DNA from: Apoda limacodes
Taxonomy: Eukaryota; Arthropoda; Insecta; Lepidoptera; Limacodidae
Direction: 5' to 3'
Assembly: GCA_946406115.1 (NCBI GenBank)
Contig: OX291553.1
Location: 4,531,001 to 4,595,000 of the forward strand
Length of the DNA: 64,000 nucleotides
The translations under genes were made by a program, and so were the position numbers. The notes below the pieces were generated by a model. It made no database searches, was not told where the DNA came from, and saw nothing but the letters and a program-made list of their open reading frames with translations. Every line of letters starts with the position of its first letter. Positions within the stretch are counted from its first letter, which is position 1. This document shows positions 54,616 to 64,000 of the stretch, in pieces.

Positions 54616-54722
54616 TTTTTTTTTTTTATTTATCCCACTAAGGTGACAAACAATCTTACGGTCCGCCTGATGGTAAGCGGTCACCGTAGGCTATGGATAA
54701 TTAGTATAGACAAGCCTGTAAA
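54616..54722 (-). repeat. LINE 3' UTR fragment with a poly(A) tail
   Basis: A T-run at 54616-54628 is followed by TATCCCACTAAGGTGACAAA, CAATCTTACGGTCCGCCTGA and TGGTAAGCGGTCACCGTAGG. It is the same 3' end as at 39170-39255 and abuts the Helitron-like element exactly at its end. Confidence 0.78.
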
Positions 54723-55059
54723 ATTTCAACAAAATCGATGCTACAGTAGGTATTCCAATTACACGCGCGCTTGCGACACCTACGTTAGATTAGCTTATTA
54801 TAATCTCCCTGAATAGGCTTTCTTAATACGTTAGACATACTGTGCCAACTTCTCGAGAGCGGAAATAAAATGCACATTCATTATGGGACATTGTATGTTG
54901 GTGTGACGCGCGCTGACAACAATTTTAACAATTCATTATGTATATAAAATATATGTTCTCGTATATGTATGTAAACCCAGTTTCTAAAAGTCGCTACACA
55001 GATTTCGATTGCACGAATACGTTATACATACAGTATTTTTTTATATTTAATAGTACATT

Positions 55060-55215
55060 GTGTATGTAGTAAGGGTGGTTAAGAGAAAATTACGGCCCGA
55101 GGCCGATGGTCGAAGGCTTTAATGAGTCTAGTTTGTAATTTCCGTACCGCCCGAGTTACACTCGATGTTTATCATCACATTTGCGATGCAATCGATATTT
55201 CGGGAATAGCAATAA
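55060..55215 (+). repeat. 450-bp dispersed repeat family, 5' third
   Basis: AGTACATTGTGTATGTAGTA, AGGGTGGTTAAGAGAAAATT, GGCTTTAATGAGTCTAGTTT and CCGTACCGCCCGAGTTACAC match the left third of the family. The rest is absent. Confidence 0.75.
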
Positions 55216-55539
55216 TATATCTTGAAAAGTTAAGAATCAAAAAATTTTGGCTAAATTTAAAAGCACTACACAACAAACATTATTTTTAATATTTAAAGTA
55301 TTTATTTGTAGGACAAAAAATATAATACTGTTAGAATTACTGATGATTGAACGCCGTTTTCACAACGCCGTTTGTAGCTGAGCTTCTTTAAGTCACTGTA
55401 ATATAATAAATTATAGAGTAGTGGCATTTTCTAGTTCTATTTTTATATAGCACACCGCTTTGCCCGAGTGATTTTTAGGATATTTTTATACTAAGTTTAA
55501 CCGTCTTTTTGACCCATTTAGGGTTGAATTCGTAAAACA

Positions 55540-55785
55540 ACCGCCGTGGCTCAGTGGGTTATGATTCGCCTTCTGAACCGAAGGCCATGGGTTTGATTTT
55601 GCGTCTAAGACAAACGAATTATATGATGATCATTTGTGTTTGTTTTCAGTCTAAGTGTCCTATATGTATGTATACGTTATCCGGTATTTATTATATAAGC
55701 TTTTTACTTAGTTTAAGACCATATAGCGCTGTTCTCGGTTCTCATTTGTTATGTGCACTATAATCTATTAAACCTACGTAGCACA
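55540..55785 (+). mobile_element. tRNA-derived SINE
   Basis: CCGCCGTGGCTCAGTGGGTT has an A box (TGGCTCAGTGG). GAACCGAAGGCCATGGGTTT then GATTTTGCG has a B-box-like sequence (GGTTTGATTT, decayed from GGTTCGATTC). The body follows, with a TATGTATGTATACG-like stretch. The plus-strand open frame 55554-55763 is spurious. Confidence 0.82.
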
Positions 55786-55789
55786 AAAT

Positions 55790-56295
55790 ACTTATAAGTA
55801 AAGTTGTACCAAGGTTTTTAGACCCAGTGGGGCATTGGTAATGACCAGTTAGCCAAGTTTTCTATACTATGTGTAGAATAGCTTGTGCCTATAGACCACT
55901 TATACCTATTAACCTGTACGGTGAATTGATGTTATTCTTGAGTTCGTAGTTACCTTTCTTAAAATTGATATTACTAACATGTTCAAGTATGTGTTTATTT
56001 ACTTGAAAATATAAGCTCTATAAGTTATTAATGTTAGGCGTTTTATATTTTTTGTGCTTTGCTTATACCTATTTTTGTTACAAAACGCAAAACGTTTAGT
56101 TCCCCTTATTGACGTGAAATGTGTTAGTATTTTTTAACTATTTGGCTTTATGTCAAATACGTTTAGTTTGAAATCGGTTTTAATTATTGCCTTTGGCTTT
56201 TGTTCAAGGAATTATTTTATAAATACAATAAGCTTCTTTTCTATTGAGTTTCGAACGCCAGTAAAGGCATAAAAAACTTTTATAAATCAATAAGG
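55790..56295. other. No gene recognised
   Basis: AT-rich DNA without partners. Confidence 0.45.
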
Positions 56296-56299
56296 AAAA

Positions 56300-56735
56300 A
56301 CCGGCCAAGTGCGTCTTGTACACGCATTAAGTCAGGGTTCCGTATAATAAGAATATAATATTGCGTATGTCTAAAAAACTGATTTTGTCCAGAACATTTT
56401 TTTTGGTAGTATTTATAAAGCCCAATTATCGTGCTTTTTTTCAGATTTCTAGATGAAAGTCAATAACTCTGAGAATATAAATCTTGAAGGAAACGTTTTT
56501 TTTTACAACTATTTTTTTTTGTATTCTACCCAATGAGTGTATCGTTCATGATGGGATGCCCGAAAAAAAAATTTAAAAAGCTACACCTGAAATTTTATTA
56601 TTTATATTATATATGGATTTTAGTTTATCGGGTGAAAGTGGAAAAAACAATAAAGTTACTCACGCGGCAAAAAATGTTTAGATACCGATGCTGTAGCGCC
56701 AGCGTGATGTAGACTTGGGTTATTATCAGTTTCAT
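56300..56735 (+). repeat. AAACCGGCCAAGTGCG dispersed repeat
   Basis: It opens AAAAACCGGCCAAGTGCGTC then GGGTTCCGTA, the start shared with the repeats at 31195 (reverse) and 28943 (phrase). It continues through AAAACTGATTTTGTCCAGAA and CACGCGGCAAAAAATG to GCTGTAGCGCCAGCGTGATG. Confidence 0.6.
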
Positions 56736-56741
56736 ATTTCT

Positions 56742-57125
56742 TAACCGACTTCAAAAAAAGAGGAGGTTCTCAAGTCGTCGGAATCTTTTTTTTTATGTAT
56801 GTTACCTGATTTCTCGAAGGCGCCTGGACCGATTCAAGAAATTCTTTTTTATTTAAAAGGTATAACCTTTTAGGTGGTCCCATATTATTATAATGAATTT
56901 AAAACTAAAACTTTTAAAGAAAAGAAATAATTAATGTTAATTTGGAACTGGTGGAACGCCTTTTATGTAGATGATTGTATAATGAAATATAATATAATAT
57001 AATTAAAAAAATAAAGACACTAACTTCAAACTGTAATTCAGATCAGATTTTTGGAAATTAGTAATTATTTTTACCTTTTTAGTGCATCTTTTAGAAGCCG
57101 GTTGTTTTTTTTGTTAATAAGTTTT
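56742..57125 (+). mobile_element. Non-autonomous element with ACCGACTTCAAAA ends
   Basis: The left end TTAACCGACTTCAAAAAAAG and the right end in reverse complement (AACAAAAAAAACAACCGGCT then TCTAAAAGATGCAC) start alike. Inside, AGGAGGTTCTCAAGTCGTCG, GGCGCCTGGACCGATTCAAG and TTTGGAACTGGTGGAACGCC are common lepidopteran phrases. It is related to 36393-36612 (right end) and 36613-36880 (interior, inverted). Confidence 0.72.
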
Positions 57126-57756
57126 TATTATTGTTGAACAAATAAAATACAATACATTTAAAAATCCAACGTATAGTAAAAAAATAATGATAAATCCTGC
57201 AACACTTTCGTCTTAAAAAATTGTGCGATATCATGTATGTTTAATCCAAGTGTGATATTTTCATTAGTCTTTTCACTTGCAGGCGCATATAGCAGCCAAG
57301 TAAAGTTTCTTCGTACAAAGCATACTTTAAAGATGTACTACATAGAACTTTAACACACTAATCGTATACTAATTTAAAAAAAGTTTTGTATTGGTTCTAA
57401 AATACATTTGTGTTTAAGTGTCCACTTTTAGCAGAAATGTTAAAGTTCACAGATGTGTTTCAAAAACTTATAACAAGTGTTACTAACTGGTAACTTCTAT
57501 GTAATACTTTTTCGAAATAATTTTGTGGTAGGAGGAAAAATATAATATTAAATGTTGGTTTTAGTTTGCAACTTTAGAGTAGAACCCTTACGTAAATCTA
57601 CACATATCTAGCCCGTTTGTTATTTGGCACTAACACAGGTTGTACCAATCATTTGTCAAAGACAACGCAGATACGACAGGTAATGTTAGACTCCGCAATC
57701 TGGGATGTGGACCTAGCCATCCAGTACCCTTTAGCCATCAGCAGGATAAAAAGAGT

Positions 57757-58305
57757 ACATTGTGTATTAAGGGTGGTAAGGTGAAAATTACTAACTAGAG
57801 GCTATTTAGAAGCTTAAGGACTAAGGACAAAGACTGCAGGCTTTAATGACTCGAGTTTGAAATTTAAAATAAAGTCACCAAAAAACAATTGAAATGGTGG
57901 GAATAGAAGTACAGAAAACATATCTAGGGAATTTATGAATTAAAAAGTTTTGGCTGCAGTTAAAACTTGTACTAATTGCTTGTAGTGTGAGCGGAGTTCA
58001 TATTTTGAACAGCCAACTCTTATATATATATGGCATGTTTAATTTATTTTCTTCTAAGGCTCCAACCTTTAAGGAGTCATAAACGAAGAGAGATTATTTC
58101 TATGTATGTATATTTATATTGTATTTCTTACTTCTATGAAGATTTTGTGTGTTTATAAGATTGATGTACTAGGACTTTATAAGTCACTAGGAGTTTCTTA
58201 TATATACTTGATAGAATAGACCCATTCTATGAACACGCGCTTTGCTCTGAGAAAACTAAAATTCACAAAGAAAAGGCCCCTGGAAGTAATTCAGTATATA
58301 AATGT
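57757..58305 (+). repeat. 450-bp dispersed repeat family, copy split by an insertion
   Basis: AGTACATTGTGTATTAAGGG, GTGGTAAGGTGAAAATTACT, ACAATTGAAATGGTGGGAAT, CTAGGGAATTTATGAATTA and TTGCTTGTAGTGTGAGCGGA precede the insertion. After it come CTTGATAGAATAGACCC, CGCGCTTTGCTCTGAG and CCCCTGGAAGTAATTC. Confidence 0.82.
58029..58195. mobile_element. 167-bp insertion with an 11-bp target-site duplication
   Basis: TCTTATATATA is present at 58018-58028 and again at 58196-58206. The uninterrupted family copies at 15285 and 42675 run directly from the left part to TTGATAGAATAG. The insert is AT-rich, encodes nothing and has no poly(A) tail. An 11-bp duplication is in the range made by retroposition, but the class is unknown. 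Confidence 0.7.
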
Positions 58306-58309
58306 ACTT

Positions 58310-58685
58310 CGTATAGCGTTTCTTCATTTATGGTATTTTCAATATAAATAAATACTTTCATAGCAAAGATGCAGATTTTTTTTTTATTATTAGGTCGGTC
58401 AATAGGTAGAAGTAGTAAAGTAGTAGTAAAGTAGTAATTCAGATCAGTTTAGTTTTTCTACAGGAGCATTTCAAGTTTTATTCATCTTCATTGGCTTCTT
58501 CTTTCACTTATTGTTTGTTTCTTTGTTAATTTTTAATGGTGTTCAGTTTAAGTCAATTATAGGATTCTGCTTTAGTGTCAACTTCTTTATTCATACGTCC
58601 ATGTATAGATCATAATTTGAAATTGAAATAAATTTCGTTTATTCGTGATAGTATTTCAACACTTAGGTTTTTCTCTCGATTGGTG
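58310..58685. other. No gene recognised
   Basis: AT-rich with AGTAGTAAAGTAGTAGTAAA near 58410. Confidence 0.5.
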
Positions 58686-58689
58686 TACT

Positions 58690-59220
58690 TAATAAAGCGA
58701 AGCAGAGCTTAACCACGTGGCAGAGGTTGTTGCTTTACAGGTTGCAAGTCTCGCTCTGTATAAAGTACTGCCGCCATAACTAGGCAGGTGCACCCTTGGC
58801 CCTTTTGCCTCGGTTCAAGAAAGAGCTGAGAGAAGTTGTTGATGATCCAAACTCACAAGCCGTATCGAACCCCTAAGTCTGACGATGGAGTTTGTCTCTG
58901 AACAGGACGTGTGTTTTACCATTTGTATAATGGGCTGTGTCCAGAGGAATTGCTGACGGCTATTTTTGATCATCGCACCGCTCGCCATCGACTGGGCATT
59001 CATCTTCATACCTTGGAACCCATATGATCAGTGCGATGTCGGAAGGATTTCCTCCCGCGAACGCTTAGGTTGTGGATTGAGCTTGCTGCCAAGGTTTCCT
59101 TTAGGATCTACAATATGGGGTTTTTCAAGAAGGAAGTGGTTAAATTTTTAAAGGGGTGGCAACATTTATGGCCAAGGTTCTGCAAGCGACTATAGGCTAA
59201 GGTTATGTGGTCTGCTGCAT
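58690..59220 (+). pseudogene. LINE ORF2 C-terminal end, family shared with 30350-30660
   Basis: A frame from about 58910 to a TAG near 59194 reads FYHLYNGLCPEELLTAIF, DHRTARHRLGIHLHTLEP, one TGA, CRKDFLPRTLRLWIELA and YNMGFFKKEVVKFLKGWQ. These are the final blocks of a lepidopteran LINE ORF2 (HRTARH..G.H.H, FLPRT..LW..L, FK....FLKG). The opposite-strand and alternate-frame open frames here are shadows. The region 58690-58900 upstream is more degraded. Confidence 0.82.
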
Positions 59221-59224
59221 ACAC

Positions 59225-59920
59225 ACAAATAGGCGTTCACACTAAGCGCATATACCGTACCCGTTTGATCCAAAGTCGCGGGTTTCAAATAGAAATAGTT
59301 ATCTAAGATAATGTAAAAGATATGGTTTTTCCCGTTTTTCAGTAATCGGGTGAGCCAAAAGTATTATAACTGGATGTAATTCATAGTAGAACTTAAAATT
59401 AGCAATCTTGTTTTAATTACCAGATGAAAATACGGCATAAAATTTAAGCCACTTAACAGAATTAAGAATTCCGAGGCAAAATTTTTAATATTTACTTAGT
59501 TTAAATGCAAATATTGGATTAAAGCTCTGCGTTTTAAACGATAATGGTTTTTAAACTCTTGATATTAGAACGAAAGCCGCTTTTGGTGATATTAACGATA
59601 GGTTTACGTTAATGATATTTTAAATTGGTTAAAGCTTGTTCCATTGATTTCTTTTTTTAACTCGGATAAAAAGAGTTTAATAAAATTGATGTTTAGTCTC
59701 CCTGTCTGTCAAGTCTGGTTAAATTTTTATGTGTTTCTTATTAAAATAATATGATTTCAAATAAGAGTAAGACGGTTAACCTGTTCGTTATTAATGTTAA
59801 AAAAGGAAAAGAAAATCCTACTACACTTCGAGGGTCTGGTGACAAGCTGAATACTATTGACCTAATTGTACCTAATAGTGGTAACAATGAATATTTATGA
59901 TTATTTTACTAAGCTAATCA
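59225..59920. other. No gene recognised
   Basis: AT-rich. 59470-59560 pairs weakly with 53355-53480. Confidence 0.4.
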
Positions 59921-59924
59921 TTGC

Positions 59925-60150
59925 TTCATGTACACCGGAATAAATAACCCATCGCCTCAGCCGTTATACGCTCTACTGCAGGGCACACGCTTCGCCATGA
60001 ATAAGGCTATAGATCACCACGCTGGCCAAGTGGAGGAAGCATTTTAACTAGTTGCCGTTCGACTGACAGAGTTTTCAAGCCACCCATATGGCCTCTGACT
60101 TCGCTTAACGACTACTGCCATATGACATACAGCCAGGACCAACGGTTTTA
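59925..60150. repeat. Possible SINE/LINE-related fragment
   Basis: ATCACCACGCTGGCCAAGTG and GCCAGGACCAACGGTTTTAC resemble words of common lepidopteran repeats. They are more than 100 bp apart with degraded sequence between. Confidence 0.35.
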
Positions 60151-60295
60151 CGTCAAAAATAAACTACATCGGTGGAGTAATAAGGTTAAACTCTCTTTGC
60201 CATTTATAGTCCAACTATAAGAATACAGACCAAGTATAAATAGTAGTCAACCAGCTGAGATCTTAACTAACTCAGTTTTTAATATCATTTGATGA

Positions 60296-60322
60296 AAGGA
60301 ACGGCTGCAATACATTTAAATT

Positions 60323-60360
<38 letters not shown>

Positions 60361-60535
60361 GGCTGATAAAACATTTAAATTTTATTTTTATTTATACATA
60401 CGGCTGACAAAACATTTAAATTTTATTTATATATACGGCTGACAATACTTATAAATTTTACTTTTATTTATAAAAACGGCTGACAAACATTTAAATTTTA
60501 TTCTTATTTATGTATACGGCTAACAATACATTTTA
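60296..60535 (+). repeat. Tandem array of about six 35-60-bp ACGGCTGACAA units
   Basis: Each unit holds ACGGCTG(A)CAA or a variant, then ACATTTAAATTTTATTTTTA and a TA- or TTTA-rich spacer: starts at about 60301, 60358, 60401, 60434, 60475 and 60517. The first spacer is a pure TA run (60332-60358), which explains its greater length. Units diverge by several substitutions. Confidence 0.88.
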
Positions 60536-60539
60536 CAAG

Positions 60540-61040
60540 AGTGTCTCTTGCCAAACACCGTTTTTCCCGGGTTTTTCCTACATCAATTTTTTTTTTGTTG
60601 AAATCATAAATATATATCCGTTACAACTGGGTAAAGATAATCGCTTTATACTTACTATAACAAAAGTGTTAAATAATAATACAGGAGATAATTTTTTCAA
60701 GATTTCAAAAGGATGGATCGATGTTCCATGGGAGAAGTTTTTAGGAATTATTTCCTGCATTATTATTGGATCCTTTTGTTACACGTAGTTTATTACAATA
60801 CCTAATGTACCCCGCGGTTTCAATTCCAGGAAACCCTATTCTTGTGAGAAATCACGATCTAAATAAAAGTACTTATATATTTTGCACTTATATGTATGTC
60901 CCTATTGGTATCTCTGTGCCAAAAATAAAGCCAACAATTCCCGTAGGAACTCTCGCAGTGATAACTTTCACAATAGAGAATATTGTATATATTTTAATAC
61001 GTTTAGCTTTGTCATCCCGTTGCTTTGTTGCAAAGTGATA
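60540..61040. other. Unidentified stretch with open frames on both strands
   Basis: Plus-strand frames 60510-60788 (92 codons) and 60766-61038 (90 codons) and a minus-strand frame near 60890-61030 (VITARVPTGIVGFIFGTEIP) all look protein-like in places, and composition is less AT-rich than on either side. None matches a family I know, and the frames contradict each other. It could be a decayed coding sequence of a mobile element. Confidence 0.25.
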
Positions 61041-61107
61041 AGTGCCTCTGACGGGATTTGAAAATACTAATATTTCTTCATAGATTAATAAAATATATTT
61101 ATTATCA

Positions 61108-61508
61108 ACTAGCTTTTGCCAGTGACTCCACCTGTTCTAAATTTGTTTATCGGCGGGATTCTTACAGCAACTCCTTGATTACACTAAAGAAGTTTGCATT
61201 GCAAGCTATAGTTTGTTCAAGTGAAATTCGGTTATAATTACACCCGCGGGAACTTTTTAATGTTCCAGGATATAAAGTAGCCTATGTCCTTCGTATCTTC
61301 AACTATCTTTGTGAAAAATTTCAATTCAATTGGATGCTCCGTTGAGGCAGGATTGAGTATGAAACCTTATAGTTATTCCCTCGAGAACTTTTGAATTTTC
61401 GCCAACAAAAAAAGCATTTGTTTAATAGCCAAGTTTTATTCCGACCCGTCCAGTAGTTGAAAATGATTGAGTAACAAACATTCAAACTTTAGTATTTATA
61501 ACATTAGT
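61108..61508 (+). mobile_element. Helitron-like (Lep1-type) element
   Basis: ACTAGCTTTTGCCAGTGACT, ATCGGCGGGATTCTTACAGC, GCAAGCTATAGTTTGTTCAA, CGCGGGAACTTTTTAATGTT, GTAGCCTATGTCCTTCGTAT, CAATTGGATGCTCCGTTGAG and a close at TTTAGTATTTATAACATTAG. The order agrees with 54139-54615 and 35689-35885. Confidence 0.75.
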
Positions 61509-61509
61509 G

Positions 61510-63305
61510 AGCAGTGGGTTGGGATGGGATGTAGCTTATGTCACATAAGGGTAATCTGACTTTTGACTTGTGAAAGGTTTTCTTTAATTAGGTTTAGTAA
61601 CTGCAGTGATTAATCCTATATGTAAATGAAAAAAAATCTTTATAATATTAGTATGAAAATAGGTTTAACGGCAATGTAAAACCGTAAGCTCCAAAGCTTC
61701 CCCAAACCGGACGAGCAGTTATACGGATCCGGGTCTCAACTACGAGTAAGATTCGTCATAAAATTTTAATGCCAACTTAATTCTCAAATCCAAGGAGAGG
61801 GTTCCAAAGATTTTCCTACTTAAATATAAATATTGCATTAAATACGGAGATCTGAAAGCAGTTTTCCGCTTCCTGCAGCTTTGGTTTCTTCATGGCAAAA
61901 TAAAATAAGCATTTGTTTTCAAACTACCTATTCGACGCTCGCAGCTTTGCTCCCTTAAAGTTTAAAATGTGCAAAGTTTTCTGTTTTCAATTTAAACTGG
62001 TATTGGCTGCTCTTAGAAAAATCCTTAATTAATTGCAAAATAATTTTAGCAAAGTAGATTTCTAACAATATTTTTAAAATCATCGGCAATAATTTAAATT
62101 CGGTTGCCAATAGTTGTTTCCATTAAAAATAGCTGACAAGGATCTTAATCAATAAAAAAAACTCAAATAAAATATAATTATACAATACTTTTTTAATAAA
62201 ATAGATAAATATATGTTAAATAAATCTGTGTAAAAACATTAACATGTCTTAATAATTGGTGAATCTATCAAAAACAAAGTCTTTTATTCTGCAACTAGGG
62301 TATATAAATGTTCATATATTGTAGATTTTAACATACGTTAATCATAGATCATCTTCATCTTCATATACCTACATATTACTAAAAGCTATATCGTTCCTAT
62401 GTCTGCTGCATTAAAAAGTTATGTAATTTTAAATAATTAATCCTGTTAATATGATAAATTTTAAGAAGTCAGTTCATTATTTATAATGTTTCCTGTTTTC
62501 CACCATTTGTGGTAGAATTGGGCACAATTAAAACTTTAAGCTCGGACAGTAACATAAATGTAACTTAGATTTAATTTAATTGCAGAGTAAAGCTAAAGCG
62601 TGTAAAAGCTCTGTTCTCGTGCAAATTAAATTTGCTTAAATACAGCATTTGGAGAGTTAAAAAAATAAATGTTAAAAACCACGGTTTTATCTTTAAAGAG
62701 TACATACATAGTTAATTTGGTTTAGTTTCTTTGTTACTTATTTTGGTAATTTACAAATAAATATTTAATTAAGTAAGTTGAATGATGCTATTTGGCTTTT
62801 TAATTGTTTAAAATTTAATAGAAAATATTTTTTTAATAAATTTACTCAACATAAAAACATTGCTTAAAATAACAATTTAAGTACCTAGAAATAAATATTT
62901 TTCGTGACTGAAACCTGGCATAGCTATATGATTTTGAAATAAGGAAAAAAAGTCAAATATCTACTACAAATTACACAAAAAACGTCATACCAAAGTTTCT
63001 ATAAAAAAAATTATTGTTTTCCTTTCAAAGAAGAAAAATAAAACGTCTCTTTCAAATAGCAGCAAAAGGAATATAAATCATATTAGTCGACATCAATGAC
63101 TGTTTTTTAGGTTAAAATGTGACGCGTTGAATAATCTGACAGATGAGTGATCACCAGAAAAAGGCTGTCTTTTATATATTTGATATCTAATAATGAAGAA
63201 GTATTGTAATTGATTTACCTGTTTAAGCTCAACATACTTACTTATGCCATGATTTTCAATCATGTTTAATTTTTAAGTTTATTATGATATTCTTATAACG
63301 TACTT
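61510..63305. other. No gene recognised
   Basis: 61510-61660 contains CTTTATAATATTAGTATGAA, an element-end-like word. 61660-61940 is more GC-balanced with no known motif. 62000-63300 is very AT-rich. No open frame is worth reporting. Confidence 0.45.
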
Positions 63306-63306
63306 A

Positions 63307-63776
63307 CTAGCTGCTGCCCGCGACGACGTAGCAAATAGGAAACATTTTTATATCGTGCAAAATTATAACACATCTAAGTTATGACTTTACACAATTTTTT
63401 AACATAAAATAAATGTGTGAGTAGAACAATTATTAATTAAGAAGCAAGTCAAATTTGAGTCGTTAGATTACGCGTTGTTACAGAATGCGTTGAAGAAATA
63501 AAGGTTCACTGCTCGTTTCCCGTATGTGATAGCGTGATAATATGTATCCTGTATGTTGACCCGACTTCTTAATAATATTCGTGCCAAATTTGAAGTAAAT
63601 CCATGAAGTACTTTTTGAGTTTATCCCGGACATACATACAGACAAACAGACAAAAATTCTAAAAACTATATTTTTGGCTTCGGTATCGATTGTAGTTCAC
63701 ACCCCAAGTATTCTTTTTAAAAAATATCCAATGTACAGTTTTCACTTTCCTACCATTTTATTATATGTATAGATTT
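63307..63776 (+). mobile_element. ACTAGCTGCTGCCCGCGAC-type non-autonomous element
   Basis: It opens ACTAGCTGCTGCCCGCGACG. Landmarks are AAATCCATGAAGTACTTTTT, GAGTTTATCCCGGACATACA and ATACAGACAAACAGACAAAA, and it closes CATTTTATTATATGTATAGA TT. This is a common lepidopteran element that starts and ends in these words. The class (Helitron-like or SINE-like) is not settled by the sequence. Confidence 0.68.
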
Positions 63777-63874
63777 TAAACAATCAAATTATGAATAAAT
63801 GAAATCTTAATCATAATAATACGCATTTGCGTAGTTTTCAAAATATTTTTCTGCGAGTTATAATACGAAATTAA

Positions 63875-64000
63875 CTTTATCTGTCTGTCCGTCTGTCTAT
63901 GTGTCCGTTTGTCTGTCTTTCCTCTTCATGCTTAAACTGCCGATCCGATCAAACTTGATAAAGAGATAGTTCGAGTCCCGGGACAGGGCATAGGATAGTT
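63875..64000 (+). repeat. CTGTCTGTC... dispersed repeat, cut by the window edge
   Basis: A CTGTCTGTCCGTCTGTCTAT run is followed by AAACTGCCGATCCGATCAAA, GAGATAGTTCGAGTCCCGGG and ACAGGGCATAGGATAGTT. Related words occur at 28325-28400 and 44502-44530. Confidence 0.72.

Noticed and set aside
58815..59151. Open frames on both strands
   Set aside because: They overlap the LINE C-terminal frame, which carries the recognisable blocks in a different frame.
60510..60788. A membrane protein of 92 codons
   Set aside because: The start lies in the tandem array, the frame conflicts with others on both strands, and no family is recognisable. It is kept only as an unidentified stretch.
1..64000. An endogenous virus or LTR retrotransposon
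   Set aside because: No gag, protease, integrase, envelope or paired long terminal repeats were seen. All reverse transcriptase pieces are of LINE type, and the Penelope-like fragment is a retroelement end.

Overview
The window looks like intergenic, repeat-dominated nuclear DNA from a moth or butterfly (Lepidoptera). It is AT-rich. No convincing host gene, tRNA gene, rRNA gene or snRNA gene was found on either strand. The identification rests on families I recognise from lepidopteran genomes: Helitron-like repeats opening with an ACTAGCTTTTGCC-type start, repeats carrying the CAAGTGCGAGTCGGACTCG and GGTTCCGTA motifs, tRNA-derived SINEs, and LINE 3' ends carrying a CCGCCTGATGGTAAGCGG-like motif. 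These calls come from memory and motif reading, not from a database search.

Layout. 1-1975 holds a decayed CR1/Jockey-like LINE on the minus strand, cut by the window edge. 4110-6030 holds a diverged tandem duplication and a complete 282-bp MITE. 8150-10410 holds a Harbinger-like fragment, a Tc1-like transposase remnant and a SINE. 11430-18000 is old dispersed repeats and SINEs.

18123-21865 is the clearest structure. It is a pogo/Tigger-like DNA transposon with matching terminal inverted repeats and TA flanks. It kept the N-terminal psq helix-turn-helix and the C-terminal PHD-like finger of its transposase but lost the DDE core. A 5'-truncated Jockey LINE (19829-21743, poly(A) tail, 9-bp target-site duplication, 591-codon open frame with a complete YADD reverse transcriptase core) later inserted into it.

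22575-29700 contains a modular repeat, a 5S-rRNA-derived segment, a perfect 18 x 26-bp minisatellite (23978-24445), several dispersed repeats and a repeat copy expanded by internal tandem duplication. 33926-34420 holds the C-terminal end of a Penelope-like element, duplicated in inverted orientation to make a 69-bp-stem hairpin and followed by a possible degenerate ribozyme-like motif. 39480-41810 is a second CR1/Jockey-like LINE with a broken active site (YADC). From 42 kb to the end there are five-copy dispersed repeats, Helitron-like copies, SINEs, microsatellites, a retroelement C-terminal fragment (51744-52105), an orphan open frame (48385-48597), LINE 3' ends and a tandem array (60296-60535).

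The features do not form a pathway. They record several waves of insertion. Relative order can be read only where elements are nested: the Jockey LINE inside the pogo element, and a 167-bp insert inside a 450-bp repeat. Long stretches (for example 1976-4109, 37725-39160, 44850-46490, 49766-51140 and 61640-63305) show nothing I can assign.
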